Assembly (NCBI GenBank): GCA_037577475.1
Contig: JBAGJB010000158.1
Location: 248,001-312,000, forward strand
Direction of reading: 5' to 3'
Source: Chaunax sp. Z400
Lineage: Eukaryota; Chordata; Actinopteri; Lophiiformes; Chaunacidae
Length of the DNA: 64,000 nucleotides
A program made the position numbers and the translations under genes. Shown in pieces: positions 1 through 17,600 of the stretch (position 1 is its first letter; each line of letters opens with the position of its first letter). Below the pieces are notes generated by a model. It made no database searches, was not told the origin of the DNA, and saw only the letters and a program-made list of their open reading frames with translations.

Positions 1-367
1 TCCTCGCATCGTCACATCAGGAGGAGACGACAGCAGAGTCAAGGCTGAGCCGGTGAGATTGTGTCCATGTCCAACCTCCTCTTTCAAGTTTTTTTTTTTT
101 TTATAGTCACTGCACACTGCAGTAACATACATATTCTATATGGTTTTGTGACATTTCCATGTGTTCATTTGCCCAAAAGGCAACTTGTTTTATTTGTGCA
201 GTCGACCAGAATGTGGCTGCAAATGTCAGAAGAAAACATGAGCGGATGATGTCATTGGTCCTTTGTGTTCTTGCTGTACATGACAGACCCTGACTTAAAA
301 GCAAATGATTGGTCCAAAGGATGATTGTGGCAATTTTGGAGAAGTTGATAATTATTGCTGATTGTTG

Positions 368-398
<31 letters not shown>

Positions 399-1439
399 GT
401 TTTGCCTTGTCTGCATGTTTTCGTCTGTCCCTCCATCTCTGTGGCAACCGTTCCTGTAGACTGCTATTCTACGACCCACAACCAAAGACAGACGGGCAGA
501 GTTCCCAGAAGTCCCTCCTCTTCCCGTGCATGACCCGCATGACACTACCCCCCTCAGTCCCCTCAGCCAGTCATCAAGCGGCTACTTCTCCACTAGTGTT
601 TCTACAGTCACCCTGTCTGACGTCCTCCAACCCTCCTCCTCGTCTTCCTCTCTCCTGGCCGCTGAGACTACATTAACCACAAATCCCCAGCTGCAAAGTG
701 CTGACAGGAACGATGTTGTGACCTCTCCTTCTCAGTATGGCTCCAAGACGGCCGTCGTCGTCGTCGTCGCCGCCGCCGCTTCACCCTCTTCCGATAGCTC
801 AGCCAATCACAACAATGTGACTGCGGAAAATTCCTTCTCTGAACACAAGATGATCGACTCGGGCGGAGACGGAGGAGGGGAGGACTTTGAGAGGCTGGAG
901 ATCTTTGTGGATGATGAGGACCGCAGCCATGACAACATACTGCCTGATTGGCTGACAGAAGGGGCTCATGTCACAGTTGGGAACAATAAGGCTGGGACAG
1001 TGCGCTACGTGGGAATGACGCAGTTTGCTGAGGGAGTGTGGGTGGGGGTGGAGCTGGACACCCCTGTAGGTAGGTATACAATTAAAGATGACACAAATAC
1101 AAGAGAGGCCATTTCCTAAAGCTTCAGGTCAGCTGAGCTATGATTGGCTACCCTGTTAATATGCTGCCTTTGATTAGTAGAGCTGATTACAGTATAGTGC
1201 TGAATTCATGTTGACCTTTCTTTTCTCCTACAGGTAAAAATGACGGTTCCGTTGGAGGCCATCGTTACTTCCACTGTAAACCGGGTTATGGGGTGCTGGT
1301 TCGCCCGGGCCGGCTGTCCTGCCGTGATCGGAACAGTCGACGCATGGGAGACTTTCCCGCTCCCGCCCACGTCCCCATCCTGAGAGGAGAAGCCTTCGTT
1401 GCCCGCCGAGGGGAGAACCGCAAGTCCTGGAGCAGTTGA
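1..1439 (+). CDS. kif13b: Kinesin-like protein KIF13B (GAKIN), C-terminal exons with CAP-Gly domain (5' part lies outside the window)
   Basis: Three exons join in phase: 1-52 (donor GTGAGA at 53, phase 0), 460-1069 (acceptor CTGTAG, donor GTAGGT, phase 1) and 1234-1439 (stop TGA 1437-1439). The middle exon encodes a serine-rich linker (SSSGYFSTSVST) and an acidic stretch, then the start of a CAP-Gly domain (DWLTEGAHVTVGNNKAGTVR, then GVWVGVELD). The last exon completes the domain with GKNDGS, the HCKPGYGVLVRPGR block and the terminus ENRKSWSS. Human KIF13B, a plus-end-directed kinesin-3 that carries PIP3- and DLG1-linked cargo, ends almost identically, and KIF13A lacks the CAP-Gly domain, which decides the paralogue. 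In this family CAP-Gly binds microtubule or EB-type C termini. The motor, FHA and coiled-coil exons are upstream of the window. Polyalanine and polyvaline runs at 750-780 come from a GTC/GCC trinucleotide tract. Confidence 0.93.
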
Positions 1440-2264
1440 GAGGAGGAGAGCGGGTGCTGGATGGGAGAGATGAACTCCCCACAGCCGTCTTCCTCCTCCT
1501 CCTCCTCTTCTTCTTCTTCTCCTCCCAGCTATGCAACAGGCTCACACAACAGAACTGATTTACTGCCTATCCTCCTGTGGTTTGAAAATGACATTCACTA
1601 CATCCATTCATAGGCAGTGGATAAAAATTAGAGTAAAGAGACTGTTCAGAACGAACACAACTAAGTCGATGAAGAGTTTATGAAAGTCCACGGAAGGACT
1701 ATTTATTGTGTTGGAAGATGATGTTGAATGAAGTCAGTCAGTGGGAAGACTGCTTAGAATAAATGGAAGTCCGTGTGGACTTTTTTGGAGTGTCGGAGCT
1801 CCGTGGGGTTCTGGGCTGGGACTGGTTGACTGACCTCAGAGTTGTTTCCTGAGCTGATATACAGGGATGCAAACTGTGTCACTTTTTCATTTGCTTTTCC
1901 TGTGCTTTTAAACCAGGGCGCTCGTTTTAGAGTCCATAAAAAACACTTTGAGAATCAAGTCTTTTCTATTGAAATTTCACCACTTCTACATTTTCTCCTC
2001 TTCAGCTTCCATAATGTTTTAGATATTTTTAGTTGCCATAGCTACAAAATGATCAAAATATACTGTATGGGTATTCTGATACATACAGTAGACATTTTAT
2101 TTGTGACAGGCTGCTGCCTTAATGAGGAATATTGAATTGTCGTCTTTGACATTTCTTCTTCTATTATGTCTCTCTAGAATACGTGCATCATGTTATTTGT
2201 AAATGAGGAAATAGATCAAATTACTTTAAAAAAAAAAATTTGTGTATCTTAGTGACAATGGGGT
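1440..2264 (+). other. kif13b: kif13b 3' UTR (proximal part)
   Basis: Non-coding sequence directly after the kif13b stop. It begins with a TCC/TTC run (1488-1522), which explains the arginine/lysine-rich minus-strand reading here. An AATAAA lies in AGAATAAATGG near 1755 and could be a proximal polyadenylation signal. Where the transcript ends cannot be fixed from sequence alone. It could run much further, towards the convergent hmbox1 3' end near 7045. Confidence 0.5.
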
Positions 2265-2690
2265 GGTTATAGATATAACTACAGCTCTATGAATCCTGGA
2301 TGACCCCCTTCGGCAGCGCTCAACACTGGATCTTCCATCTCATGCAAGTGCAGGTTGAATATTTATATTAACAAAGTCACCTTTGACCTCCCCAGTATGA
2401 TTCCCCCCCAGTATGATTCCCCCCCAGTATGATTCCCCCCCAGTATGATTCCCCCCCAGTATGATTCCCCCCAGTATGATTCCCCCCCAGTATGATTCCC
2501 CCCAGTATGATTCCCCCCCAGTATGATTCCCCCCCAGTATGATTCCCCCCCAGTATGATTCCCCCCCAGTAGTGATCCCCCAGTGGATCATCAGTCCTAC
2601 AGTATCTTGTCACGGCTCACAAAGTTCTAAGTGACTGAACACTCTGGCGGTCATCCGGGTTTCACAGAACCGCGGTTACGTCCGTAACCT
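2265..2690. repeat. Inverted-repeat element enclosing a 16-bp minisatellite
   Basis: The stretch 2265-2318 (GGTTAT, then CTCTATGAATCCTGGATGAC) is a diverged reverse complement of 2646-2690 (GTCATCCGGGTTTCACAGAAC, then GTCCGTAACC). The two arms face inwards around about 330 bp. Between them, 2391-2572 holds about 11 copies of a 15-16 bp unit, CAGTATGATT plus 6 or 7 C, with starts spaced 16, 16, 16, 16, 15, 16, 15, 16, 16 and 16 bp apart. The arms resemble a common dispersed fish repeat (CGGTTCTGTGAAACCCGGATGACCGCC). The glycine/isoleucine-rich minus-strand readings here are translations of the minisatellite and not genes. Confidence 0.7.
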
Positions 2691-7040
<4,350 letters not shown>

Positions 7041-7044
7041 CACA

Positions 7045-10000
7045 TGGTCTCTGATCAGTTTTTATTCCCTTGTAAATAGAACATCAATAAAAACACACCT
7101 TAAAAATAACTAAGGTTTATCCAACAGATGAAAAGGTAACAAAAGGCATATGTAGATTTTCTACATAGCGATTACAGAACAGTCTACCGTCCAAAAAAGG
7201 CACTAAATCTTGAAATAGAGAAGAAGAGGGGATAAAAAAAAAAATCAAATTAAACCGATACAACAAAAATCCTGCTGAGGTTTGATATTTTTTTATTCTT
7301 TAGAGAAGCATTGAAATATTTATTGCCGAAATGAAATGGTAACCAGGAGTTTTAAAAATTATTTTTACATAGGTGATAAAATGTTTGAACCAGACGGGTT
7401 TTTTTTTAAAGAGTATTTACAGTCAATAGCGGATTAAAGGAGAACATTAATAATGGAACATTGATATCTTATGTGGAATGCATGACTGCCAACTTTTCCC
7501 ACCTAAGTAGTATTTTGGAGTTTTCATCAAACGTCACACTGGATCTCATAGGTGGGTCTGCTGTAAAGGTATTCCAGGTATAAAACAGGACCTGATCTGA
7601 AACATCAGCTGCTTTGTTTTAGTCCCTCATAGGAAAACTGGTATGACTGTGGTTGTATTTAATGATTTAAAAAATGGACTAATCTGCATTTAAGTTGATA
7701 ATATGAATACATTTTCTGTCACTGGAATTTTTGTCTATCAAAAATATTAAGTCAATTTAACTGAAATAAAATTAAATGTAGTCAAACAAAACCAAGACCA
7801 AAATCTGTACATGTGAAACAAGACTGCTTTCTTTTGCTCATTAGCTTTTTTTTTGTTTTGTTTTTTGGGGGTCTTATTTGTTGTATCGACAATCTATTGA
7901 ATTTTGGCCCTAGTCTGACACTGTAGTGTTAAAGGAGGCGAATGTAAAGCATCTTTACAGGCTTTTCTGTGATGAAAATGGCCACTAGTGATCTGATAAG
8001 GAGGTGTGTGTTTTGAACATGGCCACAGTGTGAGACAGAAAACGGTGAACCGGACGGTGCTTGCAAAAATAAATGTTGAGGTAAAAATAAAAAAAAATAA
8101 AAAGACGATCTGAGAGAAAACCATAACTCACTACTTCACAGTTTTGTTTTTGTTTGTTTCTCACTTTGATTCTTTATATATTTTCAGACTTTTTGGCTCC
8201 AAAATGAAACAAATAAACTCCTTTTTCACTTCACATCAAATTGCTGCTCCAGAACTCCAAAGCACAACTTCATGAGAGGACCCTGAAGGCAGCAACTGAA
8301 ACTATTTAAAACAAAACAAAACAAACAAACAAACCCTGAAATAATCTCAAAAGCATGTCGTCTTCAGTGAATCCACAGATTCGCTTCAGAAAGGCTTCTG
8401 CTTAGCAGATTGAAAAGAAATAAAAAATATTCTCTAACCGTTAGTGGGAATAGTATATCTTGGTGTAAATAATTCAAATAGCTGATAAGAAGCTACATAA
8501 CTGACTATTGATGTTTTAAAGCAAAGACACAGAGGACACCTGGAGACGGGCAATGATGAACCAGTTTGAATGAAGCCACTTCAGTGTTGGCTGAACATTG
8601 TGTGTTTAGAATTATTCTGATACAGTGACGTATTGTTTATACAGCCATTGTAGAAATCCTCTGTGCACTGATCCTGTGTTGGTCCATTGAGAAAAAAGAA
8701 GGCACTTCAAATTAAAAGCATGCAGTGCTAATTTCATGAGTAAACATTACCAACATGATTCTGGATGACTGCATGAATTAATTATTGATACACCAACAAC
8801 TCCAGTTTTATTTATGTTTTTACTGGTGAAACAATTAGAGTCACTTGAATTCGTACTTTAGGTTTGTATTATTAATGTACTTTTCAATTTCAATTTAAAT
8901 TTTTTTTTTTTTTTTACATTGAAATTAAATTAGATGATTGGAGCCTCTTTTAAACAGCCTGTTCAGGGCGGGGCTGCAGCCCCTTTATTCCACCCTGCCG
9001 TTCTGTATTAACGTTACTAAGGTGTAATAAGGTGTCACTCTTACTCCACCTCTGAGCTACTAAAGGCGCTACATTGACGTCTGTATAAAGAGAGCGAGTT
9101 AGTGAGGCGGTAAAACACGGCTGTGACATTTTCTTCTTTTGGTAGCACCTTAGCGACAACATTTGTCAGCGCTGCTTTTATAGCTTATAACAAAAAACAA
9201 AACAAAAAACACGTCCTAAAAGGCTACAAAAAAATCGGTTTGACTTCTACAATGGCTGTACGGAATATTCCTAGATTTAAACAAACAGTTATTTTTCAGC
9301 TGAAGAACACTCATTCCTGCAGTCTTTTCCAAAGACTTCGACCAACTCACTCAATATTTAAGTGTTAGCTTTGTAAGGAAAACCTCAGCCCAATCCGTTC
9401 ACACTCATCAATAACACGTTTCAACAGCAGGGACTCTAAGCACCATCATTATGATCCAATATAATGACATTTCAAATTAAAAGGCCATTTAAACGTGACA
9501 GTGTGTGTTTAGAACACATGGCATATCGAGCACAAACAGATATACCTTGGAGGAGAAAAAAAAAAGCAAATGCATTTTGCTTGCAGTAATTTGACACATC
9601 TGATGCATCTTTGATTAGCATATCTCTAATACATAGTTCCAACCATAACTATCATAACCTCAGAAAATACACAAAATTTTAACTTAATACTTTGGCTAAT
9701 GCTTCACTCACCTTTCACCAAGAAAAAGAAAAAAAAGAAAAAAAAAGACTCATACTAATTAATTGTTTCTCCCATTTGAAGCTAATATGCCTACATACTG
9801 TAAATAGAAATGGATATGATACATGTATATATATCATATATATGTATACACCCCAGGTTTATATAATATACTGGATATGTGTATGAATACATACACATGT
9901 GACATATGTATGTATTCACTTACTTATACTTAAATCTGGTAACAGTTTGTTACACGGTTGAGGATCTCCCTCCTGAATGATCTGTATTGATTATAAATCA

Positions 10001-11600
10001 TGTCACAGTGATTCATTCATTCCAAGTGGGCACAGATAGATAACATTCCATCACCTCAACATCCGGCTTTCTAGTTTCTACACAATGTGTATCAAATGAG
10101 TAATAATATTAGAATGACTTGTTTTTAGTCGTTTTAAAGAGAAGCCATTAGTATTTGAATCTTATAAGCAACTGAATACCTAATTGTTTAATATGACCTG
10201 TAATGAATACTTATCTCCACCAAGGCCGTTTGTTTTTTGTTTTTTCAACAGATTTCCATGACCCTTTGTGGGATCCACCAGATTTAGGTATGTGTATAGT
10301 TTTCCCAGTTACTGTACGGTCATGAGTTTTGATTTTGGATGATGCTGCTGGGCCTTGGCGGAGGTACAGTATGTGCTCTACTGAGAGCCATTCTAGTTAT
10401 TGATGATGTATAGCTGAATTCACAGCACTGAAATATTTCATCTAGAAAACCACATGTTTTAAACTCATCATTGTAATGTCAACTTGTTCAATTTAAAAAC
10501 ATAGTGAAGCCTGAAGCTTACGAATGAGAGTCCAAAATGTAACTAAAATAAAATAAAATAAATGCAATGTGTTTGAATCAATTCACTTTGATTCAGACAT
10601 CAATATTCAAGATGACAAATCTTAATTTTAATCTGAGCATTCTTTTTGAAAATGAATTGAAATTTAAAAGATTAGAATTCAACCACACACATTTAGTTCA
10701 TTTTTTAAAATGAAAATATTTCAATGCTATGAATTCAATTTTGACCTCATTTAGTTAAATTTCACTCAGTTGGTCACAAAATTCGAAATATTTTTGTAGC
10801 ATTCAAATATTGATCTTAATCTCTCAGGACAGTGGACCGAGGTGTGGATTTTTCTTTTCCTTTCTCTCTTTTATATTCTATCATCCTAGGCCCACAGAAA
10901 CAGCTGTGACTTTGACACAACTAAGCTTATTCTGCTGTTCATTTCACTGGAAGGAATTAACAGCGAAACATTTGATATATGATCAAATGCAATAAAGTAC
11001 GCGACATAGTTTTTAAGCAATCAGTTAAAATGCGCTTAACTTCCAAATTCATGTATTTATCTTATGAGGCTGTTCAGTTGTGTTGTGATCACAGTGCAAG
11101 ACCCTGAAACTATTTGAACCGTGTTAAATACAGTGTTGTCCTGCTGCGAAAAATGCATTTTCCATAGAAATGTGCAGAGTATCATGTAGTTAGACAGTCA
11201 GACTATGGAAGATTTAAAATGTCTAAATAAAACCAAATCAGCAAAGTGAAAAACAACCAATACTCTATCCTTTCCCTTTTATGCATTTAGTTTGTCTCGA
11301 TTACATTATTCGTGATCTATTTCACTTTCTATATTTGATTTATTTTTATTTAGGCAGCTCCATAGCCTGCAGAGTAGAACTTTAACAAATGAAAGTTAAT
11401 CATTATTAGTATTATTATCGTATACTAGTAATATCTAAGAGTGTAGCGGATTAGGTTGGTGGTTGGAGGTAGGGTTGGGAGGTATCTCAGGGTTTACATG
11501 ACATTTGGTCATTTTTTTTCACTTTACATTCCTATAAAATCTGCTTGCATATTAACACACATCTGATCCTGTTCCACTTATTACCAAATATCCGCCTCCT
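7045..11600 (-). other. hmbox1: Presumed long 3' UTR of hmbox1
   Basis: About 4.5 kb of AT-rich sequence without a recognisable coding exon, between the hmbox1 stop codon and a minus-strand AATAAA at 7061-7066. Several T-rich runs and (A)n stretches occur. The block 10215-10410 (CAAGGCCGTTTG to GGGCCTTGGCGGAGGTA, then CTACTGAGAGCCATTCTAGT) matches a dispersed fish repeat I recognise from other genomes. Human HMBOX1 also has a long 3' UTR. This is inferred from position and not demonstrated. Confidence 0.4.
7061..7066 (-). terminator. hmbox1: Candidate distal polyadenylation signal of hmbox1
   Basis: TTTATT on the plus strand reads AATAAA on the minus strand, downstream of the hmbox1 stop at 11601. 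Cleavage would fall around 7035-7048 and give a 3' UTR of roughly 4.5 kb. A second copy lies about 20 bp upstream of it in the transcript (the CAATAAAAAC region, opposite strand). Assignment rests on orientation and the lack of any other minus-strand gene between here and hmbox1. Confidence 0.45.
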
Positions 11601-14600
11601 TCAGTCGTCCTCCAGCGTTTCTGTCTTGATGTCACTCCCATTACTGCACCGCACCCCGTCCACCTGGCTGACTAGAGCTTGGTTGCTGTGGTTGACAGCT
11701 GCCTTCTCCAAACCGATTGGGTCCTGGTGATTGGACAGCGCGCTGTGCATGGTGGGTTCATCCTGAAGGGAAGGGGAAGGGGGAGACCAGGACACACCCG
11801 TCAATCTGGAACCCTCCGCCTGAGGGCCCACCCCCGACACTAGGGAATGGCCAATCAGAGATGCGGACCTTTGTCCGGAAAAACCTCCTCTACCCAGGGC
11901 AGAAAACCAGCTGGGGAGCGGCGTGGGAACCTGAGCGAGGAAATGAGAAATGAAACAAAAATAAATGACACACATCTCTTCTATGGGAGGCAAAAAGCTA
12001 TTTGATAAATGCATTAGAGGAGGAGTCTGTCTGTTTTCATTCAGTCAGGTGGTACCTGGGTTGGAGAGGTCAGGTCAGCTCGACTGAAACCAAACTGCCT
12101 GGCTGAGGCTTTCTTGTCAAATAAGGACACCTCACAACCCTGTGAAAGAGCAGCCCAGAGGTTGCACTATAAACCGGTCATTCTGCTGCCACAAACATGA
12201 TGTCATAATGCTGTGACTTCCTTACAACTAGTTACTCATAATGTTAGACAAGTAGAAATGTCTCCTTATTCCAGTGTTGACCATACTGTCTAAATATGAG
12301 GGCCAAAAACTACCACTACTACTACAAGTAGTAATAATAATAATAATAGTAATAGTAATAATAATAACAATTATAATTACAATGATAGTAATAATAATTA
12401 TAATAATAGTCATGATAATAATTATAATAATTACAATGATAGTAATAATAATTATAATAATAGTAATAATAATAACAATAATAATTACAATGATAGTAAT
12501 AATAATTATAATAATAATTATAATGATAGTAATAATAATTATAATAATTACAATGATAGTTATAATAATTATAATAATAATTATAATATAACAATAATTA
12601 TAATAATAATTATAATATAATAATAATTATAATAATAGTAATAATAACAATTATAATAATTACAATGATAGTAATAATAATTATAATTATAATATAATAA
12701 TAATTATAATAATAGTAATAATAATAATTATAATAATTACAATGATAGTAATAATAATTCTAATAATAATTATAATATAATAATAATTATAATTATAATA
12801 ATAGTAATAATAATTATTATAATAATAATACAATTTTATACACGAAATGCAGCTCAAACTGTTTTACAACTAAAATGCTCCATGCATCAAGGGCTATCAA
12901 GTGGTGCTCTGAAAAAAAACGCTGCTTAAATGCTAAAGCGAAGAGATATGTGTTAAGGTTTCTTTGAAACTGTTCACTGAGCTGCCTCCCCTGACATCCA
13001 CAGGTAGTGTCTCCCATCGTTTTGGGTCATAACTGACAAAAGCTACATGCCCGATTTTCTTTTGATTGTTTCTGGGAACCTAGAATAAACCGGCAGCAGA
13101 TGAACCGCACTGTTCATGAAGGCAAATACTGAACAAGGGAGTTAGCAATGTAGCATGGTCCCTGCCCATTAAAAGCTTTTTATATACTAAGGAAGGGGAC
13201 TTTGAAGAATCAATTCTAAATGTAACAGGAAGCCAGTGCAGGGCAGCTAAAACTGGAATAATGTGCTCTCTCCTCTTGGTTCTGGGTCAAGACGATTTAT
13301 GAAGATATCACGGTCAATCGTATCAAACGCTGCACTTAGATCTCAGAGGATCAGAACTGAGACCTTATTTTCATCAGAATTGAGTCTGAGGATATAAAAT
13401 AAAACAGGTTACACAAAGGGGAATCAACACAAAGTTGATTTTATGTTTCATACACACTCTTTGAACAAAAGTTCACTGAGCCACAGTGTGTACTGACTGT
13501 TCCAGACAGTCATACGTCTGAGCTGCTCCTGGTATAAATACAGCCATCTTCAGTATGAGGACAAGTCAGAGCAGAAGCGCATGAACACAAATGACAACGC
13601 CTGGCCCAGTTCGCACAAAAATACGGCCCAGTTGAACACACTCAATGTGTGCTTTTACGCACCAGTGGAGATAAACATCAGTCCCGAAGGAGACGACGTG
13701 GGGGCTAAACAGAGTGTTTCCATGACAACAGCTGTAAACAAACACGAGATCCGTGGTGCGATGTGTACCAACAGCACAGAAGGAAGAACGTCCATTCCAA
13801 TTTTTTCAGGTGGAGGAAGGATCAGTTTCTCACATGGACCAAGTTTCTGCCCTGACACATCATTTCCTGTCTACATCTACTTCACCTGGTCGGGGAAGTC
13901 GTTGCCGTCTATCTCCTCGCTGTTGGACAGACCTCCTGGACTCTGAACCTCGATGCCGTGGCTCTCCAAGATGGCTGCTTCTTCAAAAACACAAACTTCA
14001 TCATAGCATATCGACCAAAACAACGGCAACAAGTGACTGGTCAACAAGTGACTGGTCAACAAGGGTGTTTTCTTAGTGGTAAAAACTCTTTTACGTCTGT
14101 CAATCAATTTATTTAGAGGAACCAGCAACAGCACAAGTACACAAGGTCCTTAAAGGAACAGTTCATCCTCACATTAAAGGCAGTCCTGCTGATCAGACGC
14201 CATGTGAAGTTTCTTAGTCAACAAAAAATGATTCTGGTTCTTTCTGCAAAACTGTTTTTTTGTGAAGCTCCAGTAATGTTTCTGTGGAATAAGAAACTTC
14301 ACCCAACTTTCCTATCAGCATGGTGTGAGTAGGTGATGACGGAATTTTCATTTTTGGGTGAGCTGTTCTTTTAAGGGAGGCTGTAAATAAACTGACTGTT
14401 GACTTCTTTATCCACACCAGAACATATAGTAGGTACACACACATGCACAGAGGTAGACATTACCAATGTTAGCGCGTCTCTTGATGTCTTTGCGGCGATT
14501 GGTGAACCAGTTGTAAACTTTCATAGATGTGACCGGCTCCAGATCAGACAGCTTCTTTCCTGTAAGATCACAGAGGGCTGATGCTTAACTGTCCTCTTCT

Positions 14601-17600
14601 CCTTCAGTCGCACACACTGCTTGTTTTTAACAGATCATTCAAGCATTACTTTATTTCAGCGGTCGGAAAGTATCTTTGAGGAAACTCCAAGTTCTTCCTT
14701 TGACTAGATATAAATTAGTTTACAATAGAGCTAAATATATATATATATATATATATATACAAGGCTCTTGCTTAATAATCCAATATTTTATTTTATTTCA
14801 TTGTATTTGTCACTCTTCCAATTTCCTGGCTTTAACTGAGCAACATGTAGGCAGCCAAGAGAGCAGTTATCAGACCAGCAGGCATTTCAGTGGAAAAAGA
14901 CAGCAGAGTTGTTTTTAAGTTGTCTCTGCTAATTACAATTCATGTTAAGTGCTTAAAAATGTGAAATAAATAAAATGCTTGAAATTCCAAAAATATTAAA
15001 AGACACCTCTGCAGTAAATGGGAGATTTCGATATAACGTTTTGTAAAAAATATTGAACTTTTTTTTTTTTAGTTATTCCCCGGAAACCCGCACCTGAGAC
15101 GAATCCCACTCACAGAATGAGCCTAATTACACTTGTTAAAACAGAAAATGAAAACAATTAAATGGCAAAAATGTAAATAGCTAAAGGCACCACTTCAGAC
15201 TACTGCTTGGAACTCTTTCCTATGTCCCCTCCTCACTTGTGGTGGAGGATAAAAAACAACAACAACTTAATCAATTCTCCACATGTGTAAAACCAGATGT
15301 TACTCACCACATTAACCAAAAGAAGTAGAAAGAAAAAGGATGCATTTGCAGTCTTGATAAGGGGACTTGGTAAAAGCATGACACAACACTTTCTATTGAG
15401 TGTCCGTACACAAAGTAATGGACTTGGCCGAGGGATCGCTGCAGTGATTTTCCTATATTGTCATCATTTCCCCTCAGTAATTACAAAATAGTATATAACT
15501 CACAGATAATTAACTTTATAGAAATGTCCACTGTTACATTTGAACCATGTGGATTACTTGTCATGGACACCACTGAGCAGCTATAGTTACTAAAAGTAAA
15601 GCGTAAAGTCATTTACTAAGCGTTAACATTCATATTAATTACTGCACTATGATTATCATCTTAATCAAAGTCATTCATTCATGTTTTTACCTGGTTTCTG
15701 AATGACAGTGTTACAGGCGGTAGCGATTTCCTCTCTCTTGGCCTCATCAGGATACTGGTTATCACTGAAGTAGCTGTGCAAAGACACACAAAGCCAATTA
15801 AACATTGTGCTTGGTTGCATTTTCAGCCATTCTACACCTCCTCCTTTTCAATGTCTCTCTGTTAGCTCCCCCTCCCCACCTCTCCATAACCGCAAGACAA
15901 TCCTTCCTCCAGGTGAACCTGCTCCCTCGCCGCAGACAGAAGCCTGTAGGGGCGGAGCCAAATTGAGGTGGGTTTTGGTGCCAGTCCATCATATCCTCCA
16001 GAGCCAATGGGGCGGCTCGCATGGCCAGGGTAGCGCCTGAAGTAGCAAAGATCAGATGCTGTTAGTCAAAGTTAATGTTCATTTCAGAGTGATTCTTTAG
16101 ACATTTTCAACACCAGCACTTTTCAATTCAACAAATCTGCAACTACACATATGTCTCCAATACAATAATGAAAATATATCATTATAAAAAAAATTTTTTT
16201 TTTAAAGAATTCCCTTCCTTTCAGTTCATTTTGAAACAACAAATATGAATCAATACCAATTAGCTGAGGAACTAAATTATTTTTATTATATAATTTTTCT
16301 GCACCAACATGTTGGAGCTGTCAATCTAGGTTGTCTTACTGACTCTGACAATGCCTCTAATACACATACTGATTGTCCATTGCAAACTATTCTTTAATAG
16401 GTAAGTAGCTGCTATAAGTATGTCGTAAAAGAAGAGATTGTCCTCCTGAGTCTAAATGACAGTCGGTGTCGAGAAACTGCAGGTATTATTGAAGTCAACA
16501 CTGCTAGTCATGCATTTAAAGCAGCTGAGTTGTTATTGGAAAACAGGTTACCCTGGATATGTGTAAATGGTCCACTCTCAGGAAAAAAATACATGTTCTT
16601 CCTGGATTTTATTTGTCAAGTGTTAACATCTTAATTTATATGCAGCAATTTTCTATGCAGCATTTTTTCCCTTCTTTTTTTTTTTGAAATCTCTGAACAA
16701 ATACTTCAAAATGTATTTGGTATGATAAGAAAACCCAGTCAGTCAGACGCCATGAGAGAGTCTTGGTTCACCCGATCTCCAGTAATACACCTGGTCAGCC
16801 CAATTTAGGACCATGGTCACTGGGGAGATGGACTCACTGTGAGTCCACATGGAAGCCCATTTTTAATGGCAACTTGTCATTTACAAAACCCTTCAATAAA
16901 ATGAACAGTAATTATCCTCACTCAACATCAGCAGTAGAATCAGTGTTGTGCACAAATGCCTTCACTGAACGCACTCATGTTTTTTTGGGAACTGTGAACT
17001 GAACGCGTCAGTTTGCAACTCGGAACCGTGCACGTGAGCGAATAGCCCTTTTCGCGACTTAACACGTTCAGTTTTATGCTACTTTACGCCCATTAAGCCC
17101 ACAGAAGTCTGGACCTCAGTATTTATTCCGAGGCGTATATATAAGAAAAGCCATGAAAGACTTGTTAAAAAAAATAACTCTACTTTGGTGCTGCATTGCT
17201 TTTGTGTGTGGGTGGGTGGAGTGAATAATCTTGTCCTTACTACAACTCTTTGTGGATTCAGCTGTCCACGTCAATGACAGCGGAATCCGCCCAAGCGTGA
17301 CACAGGTAACCACAGGGGTTAACTGCTAGTCGTTCAATGACATTCTTCTCCACACATCGTATGACAAATAGCTCCTCGGCGGTCACGCTACGTTAAAAAC
17401 ACGTTGGAACGGTGGCCGTCCATCACGATGCCGGCTGGTTCGCTTCAATGAAAGCATTAATTCCATCCATCCATTGTCAGACTAGTAAACTTAAACCAAA
17501 GTTGAAATGCTTTTCTTTCAATTCAGTTTGAGTGAAGGGTTGAAGTGCATGTTAAAATGAGGTACCACCCTATTTATTCTTATTTGCACTGCAAGATGAA

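Noticed and set aside
107..545. Minus-strand and alternative plus-strand readings over the kif13b intron and exon
   Set aside because: Shadows of the kif13b exon and of the TTTTG-rich intron.
12228..12594. Ile- and Tyr-rich readings of about 100 codons
   Set aside because: Translations of the (AAT)n-rich tract in an hmbox1 intron.
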